Positions 53,258 to 64,000 of a DNA stretch of 64,000 nt are shown here, in pieces. Position numbers and translations under genes: made by a program. Location: the NCBI GenBank assembly GCA_030280995.1, contig JASXTE010000007.1, forward strand, positions 10,135,001-10,199,000, read 5' to 3'. The stretch is from Hemileia vastatrix. Its lineage: Eukaryota > Basidiomycota > Pucciniomycetes > Pucciniales > Zaghouaniaceae. The notes below the pieces were generated by a model that ran no database searches, had not been told where the DNA came from, and saw only the letters and a program-made list of their open reading frames with translations. Position 1 is the first letter of the stretch; each line of letters begins with the position of its first letter.

Positions 53258-55165
53258 TGTGACATCCTAAAGATTAGTACAGCACTAAGAATTATGTAAA
53301 GAGGATTTTGGGAGATTTTATTAATATTGGGAAAATCCAATATATTTTTATTTAATTTTAGTGAGACAGAAAGAATCTTAAAAGTTGTTTAAAAATGGTA
53401 ATTTTATGAGTCAAGATTTAACAATAGTTTTACTGGAAAGAAAGAAAGTATAGGTCTTAAAGTGTATGAAATGAAAATTTGGGAGGTTCAAGAATCTTTT
53501 GAAATTATTGGAGAATTTTCTCTATTTTTCTACTATTTTTAATAATTTAATAAATTATTTATAATTATTTTTGATTTTTCATAATTTATTTAACTTTGAT
53601 GATTCTTAATTTGATGAATAAGGCTGCACAGGCTACAAAAATTATTTTACAGTAAAGAGGGGAAGTATCTCTATCATCTTTAATTTTTTTTAGATTCTTT
53701 ATTAAGGTTTTATGGTTCTTGTTGGGATGGTCTCTTGGTCTAGAAGGTTTTAATGTAGGTTCAACAGCATAGGTAGGTGGAATTTGGATATTTCAAAGGC
53801 AAAGTTATGTATGGATTATCTTTTATTTTATTTTATCAATTAAAAGAAGATAAAAAGGCTTTATAATTATAATTATAATTTATAATTGAGAGTTATGGCA
53901 TTGTAAGTACTAAGTAAAAAATAATATTTATAAAAATTTTGATCTAATAAATGATTTAATAAAATAATGAGTGAGTTGAGAATGTCCCGAAACAACCAAA
54001 ATGGGGAGGCCTTATATAGGGAAAAGAGAGTCAAAGTACAGAGTAAAAATCATACATAAAAGTGAATGAGAGAGAGAAAGAAAATTAAAGAAGAAAATAT
54101 TTCAAATTTTAAGATTTTTCTATAAAGAAAGATTTAGAATGTTGTATTTACTGTATATGTCATAATAATTTGATTTATTTAAAAATTCCTGTAAATGTCA
54201 TTTTTAAATATGTAATTTGATTTTTTGTATATATTTATTTTATTATTTTTTTTTTCAATATTAAATTTTATTTTAATATTAATTTTTATTTTAATATTCT
54301 AATCTTTATTTTGTTTAACCTGACACTGAGCACGGTGTTAGGAAAAATTAAAATAAAATATATGGGAAAATTAGTTTTAATTTTATCTTTTTATAGCTAG
54401 TTAATTTATTACAAGTAAATTAAAAATAACTATAATAAAATTAATAATAATATATAAAAAATAAAAAGGTGTGGCTTCATTTCAGGAAATAATTAATTAT
54501 TTTACTGGGTAAGTCTAGCAGCCTGGCTGACAGTTCTTAATGAGTACGGAAGTCTGTAAAAGCTCTGTACACCCTCTGGATGGGCTCTGGGATGCTCCGA
54601 CCAGAAAAAGAATGGCACATGACATACTATGCATGTAAAGCCTGCATATTCGAAATTAGACATTATCTATCTAAAAATTCATACATCTTTTACATCAACA
54701 ATCACTCAGTTTCTTTACATCAACAACCAATATTTACATAAAATCAAATAATTTGTAATACCCTTTTAAATAGAACACTTCTACATAACATATTATAAAT
54801 TTTACTCAAAAAATAACAATAATATACTTATAAGGTACCATTAAAAAGGTATCAACATTGAGGAATTGATTTTAACAATTTATTAAATAAAAAAAGCTTA
54901 ATAAAAATAAATATTCAAACATTTAAATGAACTTTCATAGTACTGCTTTATCATTGAATCTCCTTACCACACTATAAAGAACACTTATTTTACATTTAAA
55001 AGCCATTAATAACAAAAATTAATTTGGTATTTTCTTTATCAAGTAGAGGTTTTAGCTTAGTTAATTGTGAACCCATATTTTACTTGAAGGGACAGGGTAT
55101 TCTTTGGTGTATCAAACTCCTTTGGATTCTACTTACAGCAAGGTGACTGTAAGAGTCTATCTACA
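53258..55165 (+). mobile_element. 5' LTR of element M2 (interrupted)
   Basis: Starts TGTGACATCC and ends TATCTACA. Aligns with 34308-35285 on both sides of solo LTR E2. Primer site and gag follow, so it is the 5' LTR of a second copy and not simply the 3' LTR of M1. Confidence 0.7.
53720..54532 (-). mobile_element. Solo LTR E2
   Basis: 813 bp, starting TGTTGGGATGG and ending CTGGCTGACA, with exact duplication GTTCT at 53715-53719 and 54533-54537. TATATAAG-like motif near 54010 on the minus strand. Confidence 0.9.
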
Positions 55166-55169
55166 TTGG

Positions 55170-55186
55170 TGGCATCCAATGTGGGG
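55170..55186 (+). promoter_or_regulatory. Primer-binding site of M2 (decayed)
   Basis: TGGCATCCAATGTGGGG, 4 nt after the LTR, a mutated tRNA-Lys-type site. Confidence 0.6.
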
Positions 55187-55306
55187 TATAAATTCTCTAG
55201 CTTTTAATTTATCTTACTTGGTATCTGGATATGCTTAGTCTGAAAGAGGCTTATTTAACAAGCACTTATATTCTTTTAATGAGGTTTTTAAACTTATATA
55301 TTTGGG

Positions 55307-56822
55307 ATGTCTTCAGTTTGTGGATTTGGTGTTTCTCTTCCTGTAAATGCTTTGTTCAGGATTGTATCTTGGAATTGGCCCAAGTTTGATGGGGAATAAG
55401 TAAAATGGTTTCTAAATTGGTATGAAGCTACTGCTACCGTTGATGGGGCTTCTCATTTTGATATGGTGAATCAAGTTAGGTTTTTCATTGTGGACAGAGA
55501 GGTGGAATTGGAGTTCATTGCTATGGAGGGTTATAAAAAGTGGGACTGGTTGAAATTTTCAAAGGAGATGGCTTATAGATGGGGTGTTAGGTATACTATG
55601 TTGTACCCCAAAAAGATTATCATTAATTGGAAATTCAAATGTGGTTTTTCTCATATGGTGGACTTCAAATATTTATGTAGGCAGTTTGATGGAGTGGTAG
55701 ATTATTTGATTCTGGTGGAAGAGATTGGCCATGAAAATCAGGCAAAGGATTTCTTTTAATCATCTTTTAGTAGGGATATTAGGATGGATTTTTTAAAAGA
55801 ACTGTCTATGAAAAACAAGATGAAGGATCTGCCAAGTGGAGAACAGAAGCTTCCTGTTCTAGAGGTCATTAATGAACATATCCATGAGTATCCATAACTT
55901 ATGGCTCTTAACAAATATCAAGAATCCTTCACTAAATATGTTAGTAAGATTAGGGAAGTATTGGCCAAAATTAATGATATTATGGTCAAGTCTCAAGAGG
56001 CAAAGAAGGCTCAGATGGGTCAGCCTGTTACTTAGGTTGAGGAGAATAAGGATAATAAAATGGTGAATCAGTTGGCTGACTTAACTAAGCAGCTTAAAAT
56101 ATTTGTATGTGAAACTCAAAAGGCCAATAGTAAGCCTGTGGCCTCAACATCAACATCTTCTTCTTATCAATATAGTGGTTATGAGGGGAGGAACTATTGC
56201 TTTTATAGAAATGGAAACTGGTTTAATTGATATGGAAATTGTGGGAATGGTCTTAGAGGTAGTTATGGTGAGCCTAGAGTGTGCTCCTATTGTAATAAGA
56301 GGGGGCACAGGGCTGCAGATTATTTTTATTTAGATAAGGACTTGCAATCTGGTAGGGTTAAGTTTTATGTTAAGGTTTATGAATTTCCAGATGGTTATTT
56401 TATTAGACCTAGTGATGGGAAAGCTCCTTTGGATTTTTTTAGGAGAAACCAGATGGCTGAAAGAAGATCCAGATTTAAAGAATCAACTGGTGATGAAGAT
56501 GAGAATGTTAAAGGTTGAAAAAAATGGTGGTAATGATGGTGAGAAAAAAGATAAAGGTAAAGAAAAGGAGGTCAGTAAGACCAATTTTACAAATTCTTTT
56601 GGTGGATTAGATTTTCAATCTGTTGCAAAGGAAGATGATAACTGTATGATTAGGAAATATGATAAGGATGATTCCAGGAGAGAAGCTGCTGCTAAAGCTC
56701 AGAGAAGCAGTCAAAATCAACTTAGGAAAAAGCCAGGTAGGGCTGAAATTAAAAAGATTGAGAAGAAACTATACACCAAGGACAAAAATTATAGGATGCA
56801 GAAGGGTATAGTGGATATGCGG
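55307..56822 (+). pseudogene. Gag remnant of M2
   Basis: Start ATG 55307. Recognisable blocks are IVSWNWPKFDGE, YKKWDWLKFSKEMAYRWGVR, FDGVVDYLILVEEIG, a helical stretch and a zinc-knuckle-like CSYCNKRGHRAADY whose last cysteine is replaced by tyrosine. The frame then runs on to 56518. Stops at about 55401, 55758, 55899, 56034 and 56230 kill it. It is cut at 56822 by element B2. Confidence 0.85.
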
Positions 56823-57914
56823 TGTAGACAATCCTATAGTAATAGCTATAGGCCTTGACCAAGAGAGTTGGAGAAAAACCAGAGAGAAAATCCCCTGTCC
56901 CTTTAGAAAAATAGAGTGAGATTTACTTGCTAAAGTAAGTTGGTTCCTGTTTTGCTAAAGCTCCTTTTAAACACACTTGACTGCTTGATGAGCCAAGAAA
57001 GTAGTCCCTAGATAGACTAACAGACCAAAGAACTGAAATTTAGAACAATGTCCACACCAGAGACAGCAAAGATACTTGATGTAGGCTGCAAATCCACACC
57101 AGAGACAGCAATAATACTTGCTATAGCTTGCAAGACTATAACAGAGAAAACAGTTGCCAAGGTTAAGTTAATTGAAGAACTCACTTGCAACAAACACAGC
57201 CAATTGTGGCCAGAAAACAGTGAAAACTGAGTGAGGAACAATGATATCACCTCCGGATGGTTGTATGATGATTAAGGTTGCCCCAAACTGTCTTATTCAC
57301 TATGTACACACAGACCACTAACTAAGAGCCCATGCGCACCCACCAATCTGGCGCCTGTACCCACCAAATTGGATAAAAACCCTCCTGAAGCGCTCCCCAA
57401 CCTTCTAAAACAGAGGTGGGCGGGCGGCCCAACGTCTGAGGTGCCGCCTGAAGCGGCCCGGCCTCCCTGAAGCCAGAAAACCAATATAAACAACTAATCT
57501 ACTTGGAAAAATAAGCTACAACTACTAAAACCTATAAAACACGGAATTTTGCTATAACAACATTGGGACATGAAATATAGAGAAAAATTAGCTCTATCCA
57601 ATGGTACTAAGCACTTAACCCTAAGACTTAAGGTTAGCCCGTAAAACACGAAAAACAAAATTTAACAGCAATCTTTTATATATGAAAAATGAGGAAATGA
57701 CCCCTTAAAACTTAGAATATGAAAAATGTCTACAAAACATAAAATATAGAGAAAAACCAGGGCTATCCAATGATAGTACCCACATACCCGCAGAACGAAT
57801 ATCCACGGAATAAAACCAGAAAAATACCCAATTCCTTAACAGATGTCAATTAAGACATGCATAAACAGCGCCAAATCACACAACAAAGGCCCCTGCCAAT
57901 GTTGGAAGACCACA
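56823..57914 (-). mobile_element. 3' LTR of element B2
   Basis: 1092 bp, reverse match of the B1 LTR (TGTAGACAATCC to GGAAGACCACA on the plus strand). It carries the GC module (57412-57475), the 42-bp tandem pair (57049-57132) and the start of X1. Confidence 0.92.
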
Positions 57915-58603
57915 TCCTCCCTCCAATTGAGAATGTCCACATTCTTTCTTCATCCAACCACCATGTTCAACCTTCATCCCAATTCTGCTTCTGAAATGGG
58001 CCCTTGCCAATACTGCATCGACAATAATTTAATCTGCACCATGACACCACCTGTCCATCCATACAGAATGTCCTGCGATGTCTGCCAATCTAGAAAGAAG
58101 ACCTGCCACAGGCCTGGTCCACTATCTTCTGCAACAGATTCACCTCCACCTCAACCTGGTCCATCTTCTGCCAGCACCAAAAGATCTAGGCCATCCATCC
58201 TGATACCCAGATTAATCAAAAAGCTTCACCCTTCCCAGAAGAGTGCCACAACCCATAAAACAACTAGTTCCACCATCCCTGGTCCATCTGATGGTAAATA
58301 ACTTTCATTTCTTCCTTCAACTTTAAAACTGATGATTTCTCAGTTCCTCCATCTTCTGATAGTGATGATAACAATGTAGGATCCATTGCACCACCAACAC
58401 CAAACCACTTTCCCACTATCAAGGCCAAGTTCCAAAAACACACATCTCAACAGAAACAACTTCTGCTTCACTACTTCCAATCCACTCCTGCTAGAGATCC
58501 ACAGGACATTGTGAACAGAAGACACCTCATTCACCAGTTCAAGGCTAATTCTAAACACTTCATTTTATCTCTTGATTCCCTCTGTAATTCCACTAGTACT
58601 TGA
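57843..58603 (+). CDS. Antisense gene X1 of element B2, two exons, intact
   Basis: Exon 1 is 57843-58293, intron 58294-58343 (50 nt, GTAAATA to TTCTCAG) and exon 2 is 58344-58603. Exon lengths (451 and 260 nt) equal those of B1, and the joined frame is open for 236 codons. The CX2CX6CX12CX2CX6C cluster is kept. In the first cysteine group one residue is changed (CINS instead of CTNC). Many base differences from B1 leave the frame open in both exons, which is the main evidence that it encodes a protein. The start lies in the 3' LTR, so an antisense promoter would have to be in the LTR or the flanking DNA. Confidence 0.77.
57915..57924 (-). promoter_or_regulatory. Polypurine tract of B2
   Basis: GGAGGGAGGA in element sense beside the LTR. 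Confidence 0.8.
58294..58343 (+). other. Intron of antisense gene X1 (B2)
   Basis: 50 nt, GTAAATAACT to TTTCTCAG, same position and length as in B1; unspliced reading meets a stop at once. Confidence 0.75.
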
Positions 58604-58720
58604 GTTTGATCCAGAAAAGAAAAGTTGACCACACCCTCTATAGGATGTAACCACAAACAACCCTCAGTTTTAAGTCTTGGGGGACCATCCTCATTTTATA
58701 GTCTTGGGAGACTCAAAAAC

Positions 58721-59897
58721 TGTCAGTATAGTCTAGTATATAAGTATGATATAATAGTGTTTATTTATGGTCCTACTACTTATTTAAAAATGATTTAGTG
58801 ATTAAACCTCAGGGGAAGACTAATAAAATAGTTATACTCAAATAAAACTCACAATACTTGGATTTAAATGCGTGCTAGTGGTGAAAAATAGGTGAATAAA
58901 ATATAGTTATAGCTTATATAAAGATAATATCAATTTATATTGGCTTTATAACATATTTCTAAATTATAATAATTGTATAGTAGTGTTTGTTTGAATTTTA
59001 GTAATTGAATGATGAAAAATAACCGTCAAAATCCCTTCTTACTTATACCCAAATCCACTGGAGTGCACAGACATTCAATCCAGATGATGTCACTTCTATC
59101 TCCAGCAATGACAGCACTGTGAGTGCCCATCACCTCCCCATGGCGTCCACTTCAAGCATATTCAACACCCAGACCTCCAGTAAGGACCCTCCATCACTAT
59201 TAATGATAACACAGATCTATACCATAAATAGAAAATCCAGATAAAAGCGGATACCATAAAGAAACAGGCAAAATAAACAATCAAAAAGAGATTTAATGAA
59301 ACCAAAAGCATATAAAGGAAACAAATAAAATGTCCAAGCCCCCAATAACATCCCCAAGCATCCACATTAACCCAGAAATGTCCTTCCAACCCATAAATCC
59401 GTGAATAACCATCCAAGGAAGCAAATTAAGTTGTCCAAACTGGGTGTATGCGCCTGATATAGGTGTCTATGCTTCTGTAGGCATTGTGAGTCCACTGATA
59501 TCGTCCATATGACCTAAAATAAGCAGAAAAACAAAGGTTATAGGCTATAAAGGGGCTAAAACCCACTTATATACCTAAATATACATAATATACTGCATAT
59601 TTCACTGAATATGAGATTTATGTATACATATAAGCTTATTTATGTCAATAATTACTTCATATCACATAAGATAAGTATATTATGACTCCATTAACACCTT
59701 AATAAGTATTATTAGGCTATGGATAAGCTATTTAAACTACTATAAGTCATATAATAGAATAATAATTATATATATATATAATATAATAATATAAATTATT
59801 ATTTTAACCTTATTTTTAAGATATAAGCTTAATTTACTTAAGGTTATCTTATTTTAAGCATAAGAAATACTCAGTCCTAGGGATATCTAGGCTGACA
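58721..59897 (-). mobile_element. Solo LTR C2
   Basis: 1177 bp, TGTCAGTATAG to GGCTGACA, exact duplication AAAAC at 58716-58720 and 59898-59902. Same length as C1. Confidence 0.95.
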
Positions 59898-59998
59898 AAA
59901 ACCCTCAGTTTAAAGTCTTGGGGAACTTAAAAACCTAAATCATAAACCCAGAACCAGAGATCAACCACATTAAGACACAGAGAAAAAACTAACATTCT

Positions 59999-60040
59999 GG
60001 GGTAATTGTAAATTGAGATGCCAGCCAATAAATTACCCCC
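59999..60040 (-). other. Hairpin H1 in B2, copy matching B1 copy 3
   Basis: In element sense GGGGTAATTT faces CAATTACCCC: nine of ten pairs, with the T-A form of B1 copy 3. Confidence 0.55.
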
Positions 60041-60491
60041 AAACTTGTCCTTGCTAAATTTTGAGGCTCCCCCTGTGGATACCCTCCACCAATCTTTCAA
60101 AACCAACTCCAACAACAAAACTCATTCCTCAGTTTATAGTCTTTGGGGACTCACAACCCTCAGTTTAAAGTCTTGGGGGACTAAACCAACAACAATCCTC
60201 AGTTTAAAGTCTTGGGGGACTAACACAGTGTTCAGTTTAAAGTCTTGACGGACTAGTCTTGATAGAATCTTGAAACCAGCCAGTTTAAAGTCTTGGAGGA
60301 CTAACAGAAACCAGATTTCAGTTTAAATATTTGATGTACTGGCGGAATTTTGCATAAAATAGACACATCCAATTTCATACAGACCACCCCTACAGCCAAC
60401 CTGCTGAACTTCCACCTTCACTTCATCATCTACCCATCACTGACAAAAATCTCCTCCTATCCCTTTCCATCATCTTTTCTCACCACAGATC

Positions 60492-62033
60492 ATGGCTGGA
60501 TCTCCTGATGTTATCTCTTCTACTCTCCCTTGCTTCACTGATCCCAAGGACTATGCCTGCAAACAGTGCATCCACATGTGCAGACCTTGCACATTCACTC
60601 TTCCAACTCCTGAAGCCAAATTCTACAACAGGGCTTGTGATTCTTGCTATTCCAAAAATAAAAGATGTGACAGAGATTCCAACTACCCTATTCCTCCTCC
60701 TTCACCTTCTCATAAATACATTTCTAGATCCCCTACCAGATCCCCAGAGCTTGGTTTTTCCTCTTCCTTTTTATCTTCAGCACCTTCCAGAAGATCCAGA
60801 AGCTGAGCTTGCAGAACTCTTCCCAAAAGACCAGCCTTAGCTTCCCAAGAGACTGCTTTTATCTCCGCCAAATTAGCTCCAAAAGCTTCAAGATTTGCTC
60901 CCAGGCTTCTAGACCGCATCCAAGTGGCCCGCCCGCCTCACTGGACCGTAAAAATCTGGCTCAAAATCTCCAAAAACAACCGTAAAACAGCCAAATTCAA
61001 TCAATCAACGAAAACAACTCTACACAATCACCTCCCACTGCTCCCAGAGCAATGCAGCCAACCGTTCCAAGGTCCAAAAACTTCAAATTTTCTCAAACTT
61101 CTAGGAGACCTGCCAGAGAACCCCAAGAAGAAACCAGAACACCCAACACTGCACCCAAGCAACAACTTCATCCCCAGCTAAGACAAAGAAACTACACCTC
61201 TCCTCTGTCAGCCAACTATTCTTCTGACAGTTCCATCTCTTCAAAAGCTCCATCCAGAAGAGATCAATCTGCTTCCAAATCACCCTCTCCTGCTCCATCT
61301 TTTAACAACCCTGGTACTCCATCACCACCATCTCCTCCAGCTGGATCCAAGAGAAATAACAACCACAACAACAACAACAATCCCACTGCTCCAACTAGGC
61401 CCCAGGAACATCAGCCTCCTAGTTCACCTTCTCAAAACCTTTCAGAGGAATACCAAGAGAATCCATATCTTTCCCTGGTTAATCCACCTACTATGACCAT
61501 TACAAAAATCTTCAGAGATCCAAATTCCAGCTGCTTACAAATTCGATGAGCTTCCAATCTGTAAGGACCAAATTAATTTATCCCATTTCTTCAACAAAAA
61601 TAATTACTGATCCAATTTTTCTTGTCTAGTTGGCACCCCTCCTCCTGAATCTATTATTGGAGTTGGCCAACCTCTTGAAACTTCTTTGACCCTGGATTAT
61701 GGAGACATGAAGAAATCCCTAATCACCATGTGTTCCAACATGCTAAAAGCCTTTGCCCTCCATGGACCTTTGAATGACTTTGAAAAATCCCTGAGAAAGC
61801 GTCTGTTGGAAGACCACTGGAAAATGTCTAGGATAATTAAACACACCCTCCAGCACTCTATTCCTGCCTCTTCTTCTTCCTCCTCTGAACTTCCCTCTAA
61901 TCCAATTCCTGACCATTACAATCCCTATAATCTCCACAGCAGGATGCACTTCAAAGAACACAGTGCTTCCCATAATCCTAACGAAAAACAAAAACTACAT
62001 CACAATCCGGACCAGCCTTCAAAAGCTTCATAA
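60492..62033 (+). pseudogene. Antisense gene X2 of element B2 (broken)
   Basis: Starts at ATG 60492 with the same cysteine spacing as the B1 copy. A TGA at 60804-60806 interrupts it, and further frame changes lie near 60900-61050 and 61505, where one extra A is present relative to B1. The intron 61561-61629 (GTAAGG to GTCTAG) and the tail LDYGDMKKSLITMCSNMLK to 62033 are kept. Breaks differ from those of B1, so each copy decayed separately. The Pro/Ser/Asn-rich middle (including an Asn-His run near 61350) is the least conserved. Confidence 0.65.
61561..61629 (+). other. Intron of antisense gene X2 (B2)
   Basis: 69 nt, GTAAGGACC to CTTGTCTAG, matching 3288-3355. Confidence 0.65.
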
Positions 62034-62206
62034 TCCAGACAATGAGCTTCTGCAAAAAGATTAGAAACATAATAATAATATAAAACAATTAATAAAAATA
62101 ATTTCAGAAATTTTTTTTTTCCTACTAATATACTAAAATTAAAAATTGATAAATAAAATGAAATAAAATAAATGAAATAAAATATAATATAGAAAATAAT
62201 AGAAAT

Positions 62207-62276
62207 GGCATCCCCCAACCAATTGATGAGCTGATCCCCTGATACCTTACCCACATCCAAGTGGAACTTGATGTGG
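62207..62276 (-). other. Double hairpin H2 in B2, copy b
   Basis: Second stem GGTATC/GATGCC and inner CAGC/GTTG: both changes from B1 are to G-T wobbles, so pairing is kept. Loop TCATCAATTG unchanged. Confidence 0.7.
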
Positions 62277-62403
62277 ATACACAATTAAATCTTTTAAATG
62301 ATTAACAGAAAAAAAAATTCAAAAAATTTAGAAATTCAGAAGATAATAAAAATAATGAAACACAGAAACACATGAGATAAATAATAAATAAAAAAAGAAA
62401 ATA

Positions 62404-62472
62404 GCATTGCCCGGCCAATTGATGAGCCTTTCCCCACCAATGCTTGCCCACATCCAGGTGACCCTGATGTGG
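62404..62472 (-). other. Double hairpin H2 in B2, copy a
   Basis: Stems as in B1 copy a (CCACATC/GATGTGG, GCATTG/CAATGC, GGC/GCC). Confidence 0.7.
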
Positions 62473-62649
62473 TAACACCCTATATTTTTGATTTTATAAT
62501 TTTAAACAAACCCCATAAAAAAATTAAAAGAAAAAAAGAAAAAAAAGAAAATAATCTAAAACTGCTATCTAGCAAAAACATAACTGCAAAATCAAAGACA
62601 GTCCAGCTCCATAGATGGTCCAATAAGGGAAAATCCGATCCATAGAAAT

Positions 62650-62705
62650 GATCACTGGGTGGGCTCCCTCCAATGAGTAAATATGATGGGAGACCACCAG
62701 TGATA
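62650..62705 (-). other. Hairpin H3 in B2
   Basis: Outer and inner stems as in B1, one terminal pair lost. Confidence 0.55.
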
Positions 62706-62843
62706 CACCACCAATCTGAAAGAACCAAAGATTAAGAAGCCAGTCCCAAACCAGTTAAAAGTCATAGTGTACTTGAAACCTGAATAATAAACAACAGAGC
62801 TAGAATTCAACTAGGAAAAACAAAAGACTTGAACAGACAATCT

Positions 62844-62886
62844 GGGGTAACTGTTCTACAGAGCAGCCAGCTCATCAGTTACCCCC
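62844..62886 (-). other. Hairpin H1 in B2, copy matching B1 copy 2
   Basis: Perfect GGGGTAACTG/CAGTTACCCC stem. Confidence 0.6.
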
Positions 62887-63102
62887 ACTCTTGCCAAAAT
62901 AAAATCTAGAAGCCCCCCTGGGTACCTTCTAAAAAAACACAACATCCAACACAAAAAAACCAAAACCAATAAGAATGAAGAGACCAGCACATGAAAACCA
63001 GAGGAAATTCCAGTCTAAAGTAATAGAGGACTAAAACCTGTGAAAAGAAACCAATACTAGGGTTCAACCAAATTAAGAAAAAGGGTTAGAAACAGACAAT
63101 CT

Positions 63103-63142
63103 GGGGTAACTGTTGATATAACAGCCAGCCCATCAGTCCCCC
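63103..63142 (-). other. Hairpin H1 in B2, copy matching B1 copy 1
   Basis: The weakest copy: one side keeps CAGTTACCCC, the other has lost bases of the stem. Confidence 0.4.
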
Positions 63143-63282
63143 CTACATTTGCCAAGATCAAATCTTGAAACCCCACCCATGGATACATTCTAACAAAAAG
63201 TTTCCAACACAAAAGTTGCTCTGCAACACCTCAAAAATTCCAAAACAAATTGAACGTTCCATTGTTTATCCTCATGGCGGAG

Positions 63283-63999
63283 TCAATCTTCTTCATGCCT
63301 AGTGCCTCTGGGATAAAACTTCTTCACTTGGTCTGCAGCCACCCTCTTTTTCAAGACTGCACCATCCAACTCTTCCAAAACATAAGAACCTCCAGACGCC
63401 TGAGATCTGACTCTGTAAGGTCCATTCCATCTTTCAGCAAACATTTTCCCCCACTGACTCTCCAAACTTCTATTATACACCAAAACCAAACAACCAGGTT
63501 TCAAGGGATTCCTGAGTCTATGAGCCAACTTCTTGTCCCAGTACCTGACTGATTGATTCCTAATCTTCATCATTCTAGAGTATGCCTTCTCATGACATTC
63601 CTCTCTACATTCCAACTGTTGCATCCTGGCACAGAGCAAATCTTCTGTTGAGTGCACGTCATCCCAATCAATTCCAAGATAAGAGACAGCTTCCGAGTCT
63701 ACTGGTAGAACGGCTTTCTGACCAAACATTAACTCATATAGAGAATAGCCAGGTGTCCTCTTCACAGTGACCCTATCAGCAAATAACACCAAGGGTAAAT
63801 AATGCCTCCACTTTTCAGAACTATCTCCATACATCTTCACCAAAGCATTCATGATAACTTGATGGCCTCTTTCAACCATGCCTTCAGCCTCAGGATAATA
63901 CAGTGTAGCCACTCTAACTTTAGAACCAATACTAGCCACAGCTTCTTTAAATTCAGCACCAAACTCTGGCCTGTCATCAACAGTCACCAACTTCATCAA
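63283..63999 (-). CDS. Integrase end of pol, element B2 (5' part outside window)
   Basis: An open frame from the window edge to the stop at 63283. It covers the second catalytic D (VTVDDRPEFG), the catalytic E (EGMVERGHQ) and the C-terminal part (RYWDKKLAHRLRNPLKPGC, RWNGPYRVRSQASGGSYVL), ending HEED. This region is open here and frameshifted in B1. The HHCC zinc region and first D are beyond the right edge, so overall integrity is unknown. Confidence 0.9.
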   Translation of the reverse strand: MMKLVTVDDRPEFGAEFKEAVASIGSKVRVATLYYPEAEGMVERGHQVIMNALVKMYGDSSEKWRHYLPLVLFADRVTVKRTPGYSLYELMFGQKAVLPVDSEAVSYLGIDWDDVHSTEDLLCARMQQLECREECHEKAYSRMMKIRNQSVRYWDKKLAHRLRNPLKPGCLVLVYNRSLESQWGKMFAERWNGPYRVRSQASGGSYVLEELDGAVLKKRVAADQVKKFYPRGTRHEED

Positions 64000-64000
64000 C

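Larger units (their letters stand above)
58660..60335 (-). repeat. Dispersed ACTTTAAACTG repeats (B2)
   Basis: About nine copies near 58664, 58690, 59905, 60128, 60158, 60198, 60232, 60282 and 60318, between X1 and X2 as in B1. The array is split by solo LTR C2. Confidence 0.85.

Noticed and set aside
1..64000. The two ends of the window look like one giant inverted repeat
   Set aside because: They are two separate insertions of the same element (B1 and B2) in opposite orientation with different breaks and different neighbours. It is not a palindromic chromosome structure.
1..64000. Host protein-coding genes
   Set aside because: Every frame with recognisable domains belongs to a transposable element; the remaining frames are short and without motifs.

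Overview
The window is a gene-poor, AT-rich stretch of fungal DNA made almost entirely of nested and decayed transposable elements. I see no convincing host gene. A basidiomycete is the likely source: the pol proteins are of the basidiomycete Ty3/Gypsy type, one fragment resembles a Plavaka-type (Tnp2-like) transposase, and two element-borne proteins carry fungal-style Zn2Cys6-like cysteine clusters. I cannot name the species. Element labels below are mine.

Layout. 1-6975: 3' half of element B1 (plus strand): integrase, a long non-pol 3' region with genes on the opposite strand, and the 3' LTR. 7010-7628: an inverted truncated LTR. 8760-10910: Plavaka-type transposase remnant. 11245-18373: a gag-only, non-autonomous relative of B (minus), holding solo LTR C1. 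19171-28341: element A, a young full-length chromovirus (minus, target duplication CCCAC). 28347-31849: AT-rich filler. 31850-34307: remnant of another chromovirus (minus) with a small MITE. 34308-53257: element M1, an old relative of B (plus), interrupted by solo LTR E1, solo LTR A2 and complete element D (43228-52561, minus, target duplication GTATC). 53258-56822: 5' LTR and gag of a second copy, M2, which interrupts the integrase of M1 and holds solo LTR E2. 56823-64000: 3' half of element B2 (minus), a second copy of B1, interrupting M2 and holding solo LTR C2.

Two systems stand out. First, the B elements carry a roughly 4 kb 3' region with two genes antisense to pol. One (X1) starts inside the 3' LTR, has a 50-nt intron and is intact in both copies. 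The other (X2) also has an intron and a similar cysteine cluster but is broken in both copies. The same region carries several copies of hairpins whose paired bases change together, and a dispersed motif CCCCCAAGACTTTAAACTG. The gag-only relative has lost pol and both antisense genes but keeps the hairpins and the motif, which suggests they act in cis, for example in packaging.

Second, elements A and D share a 64-nt candidate intron near the start of gag. Removing it shifts translation into a second, overlapping frame that is conserved between A and D. The same locus could therefore make Gag-Pol from unspliced RNA and a separate coiled-coil, proline/glutamine-rich protein of about 200 residues from spliced RNA.

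Nesting gives relative ages: M1 is older than D, E1, A2 and M2; M2 is older than E2 and B2; B2 is older than C2; the gag-only element is older than C1. Element A has near-identical LTRs and is recent.
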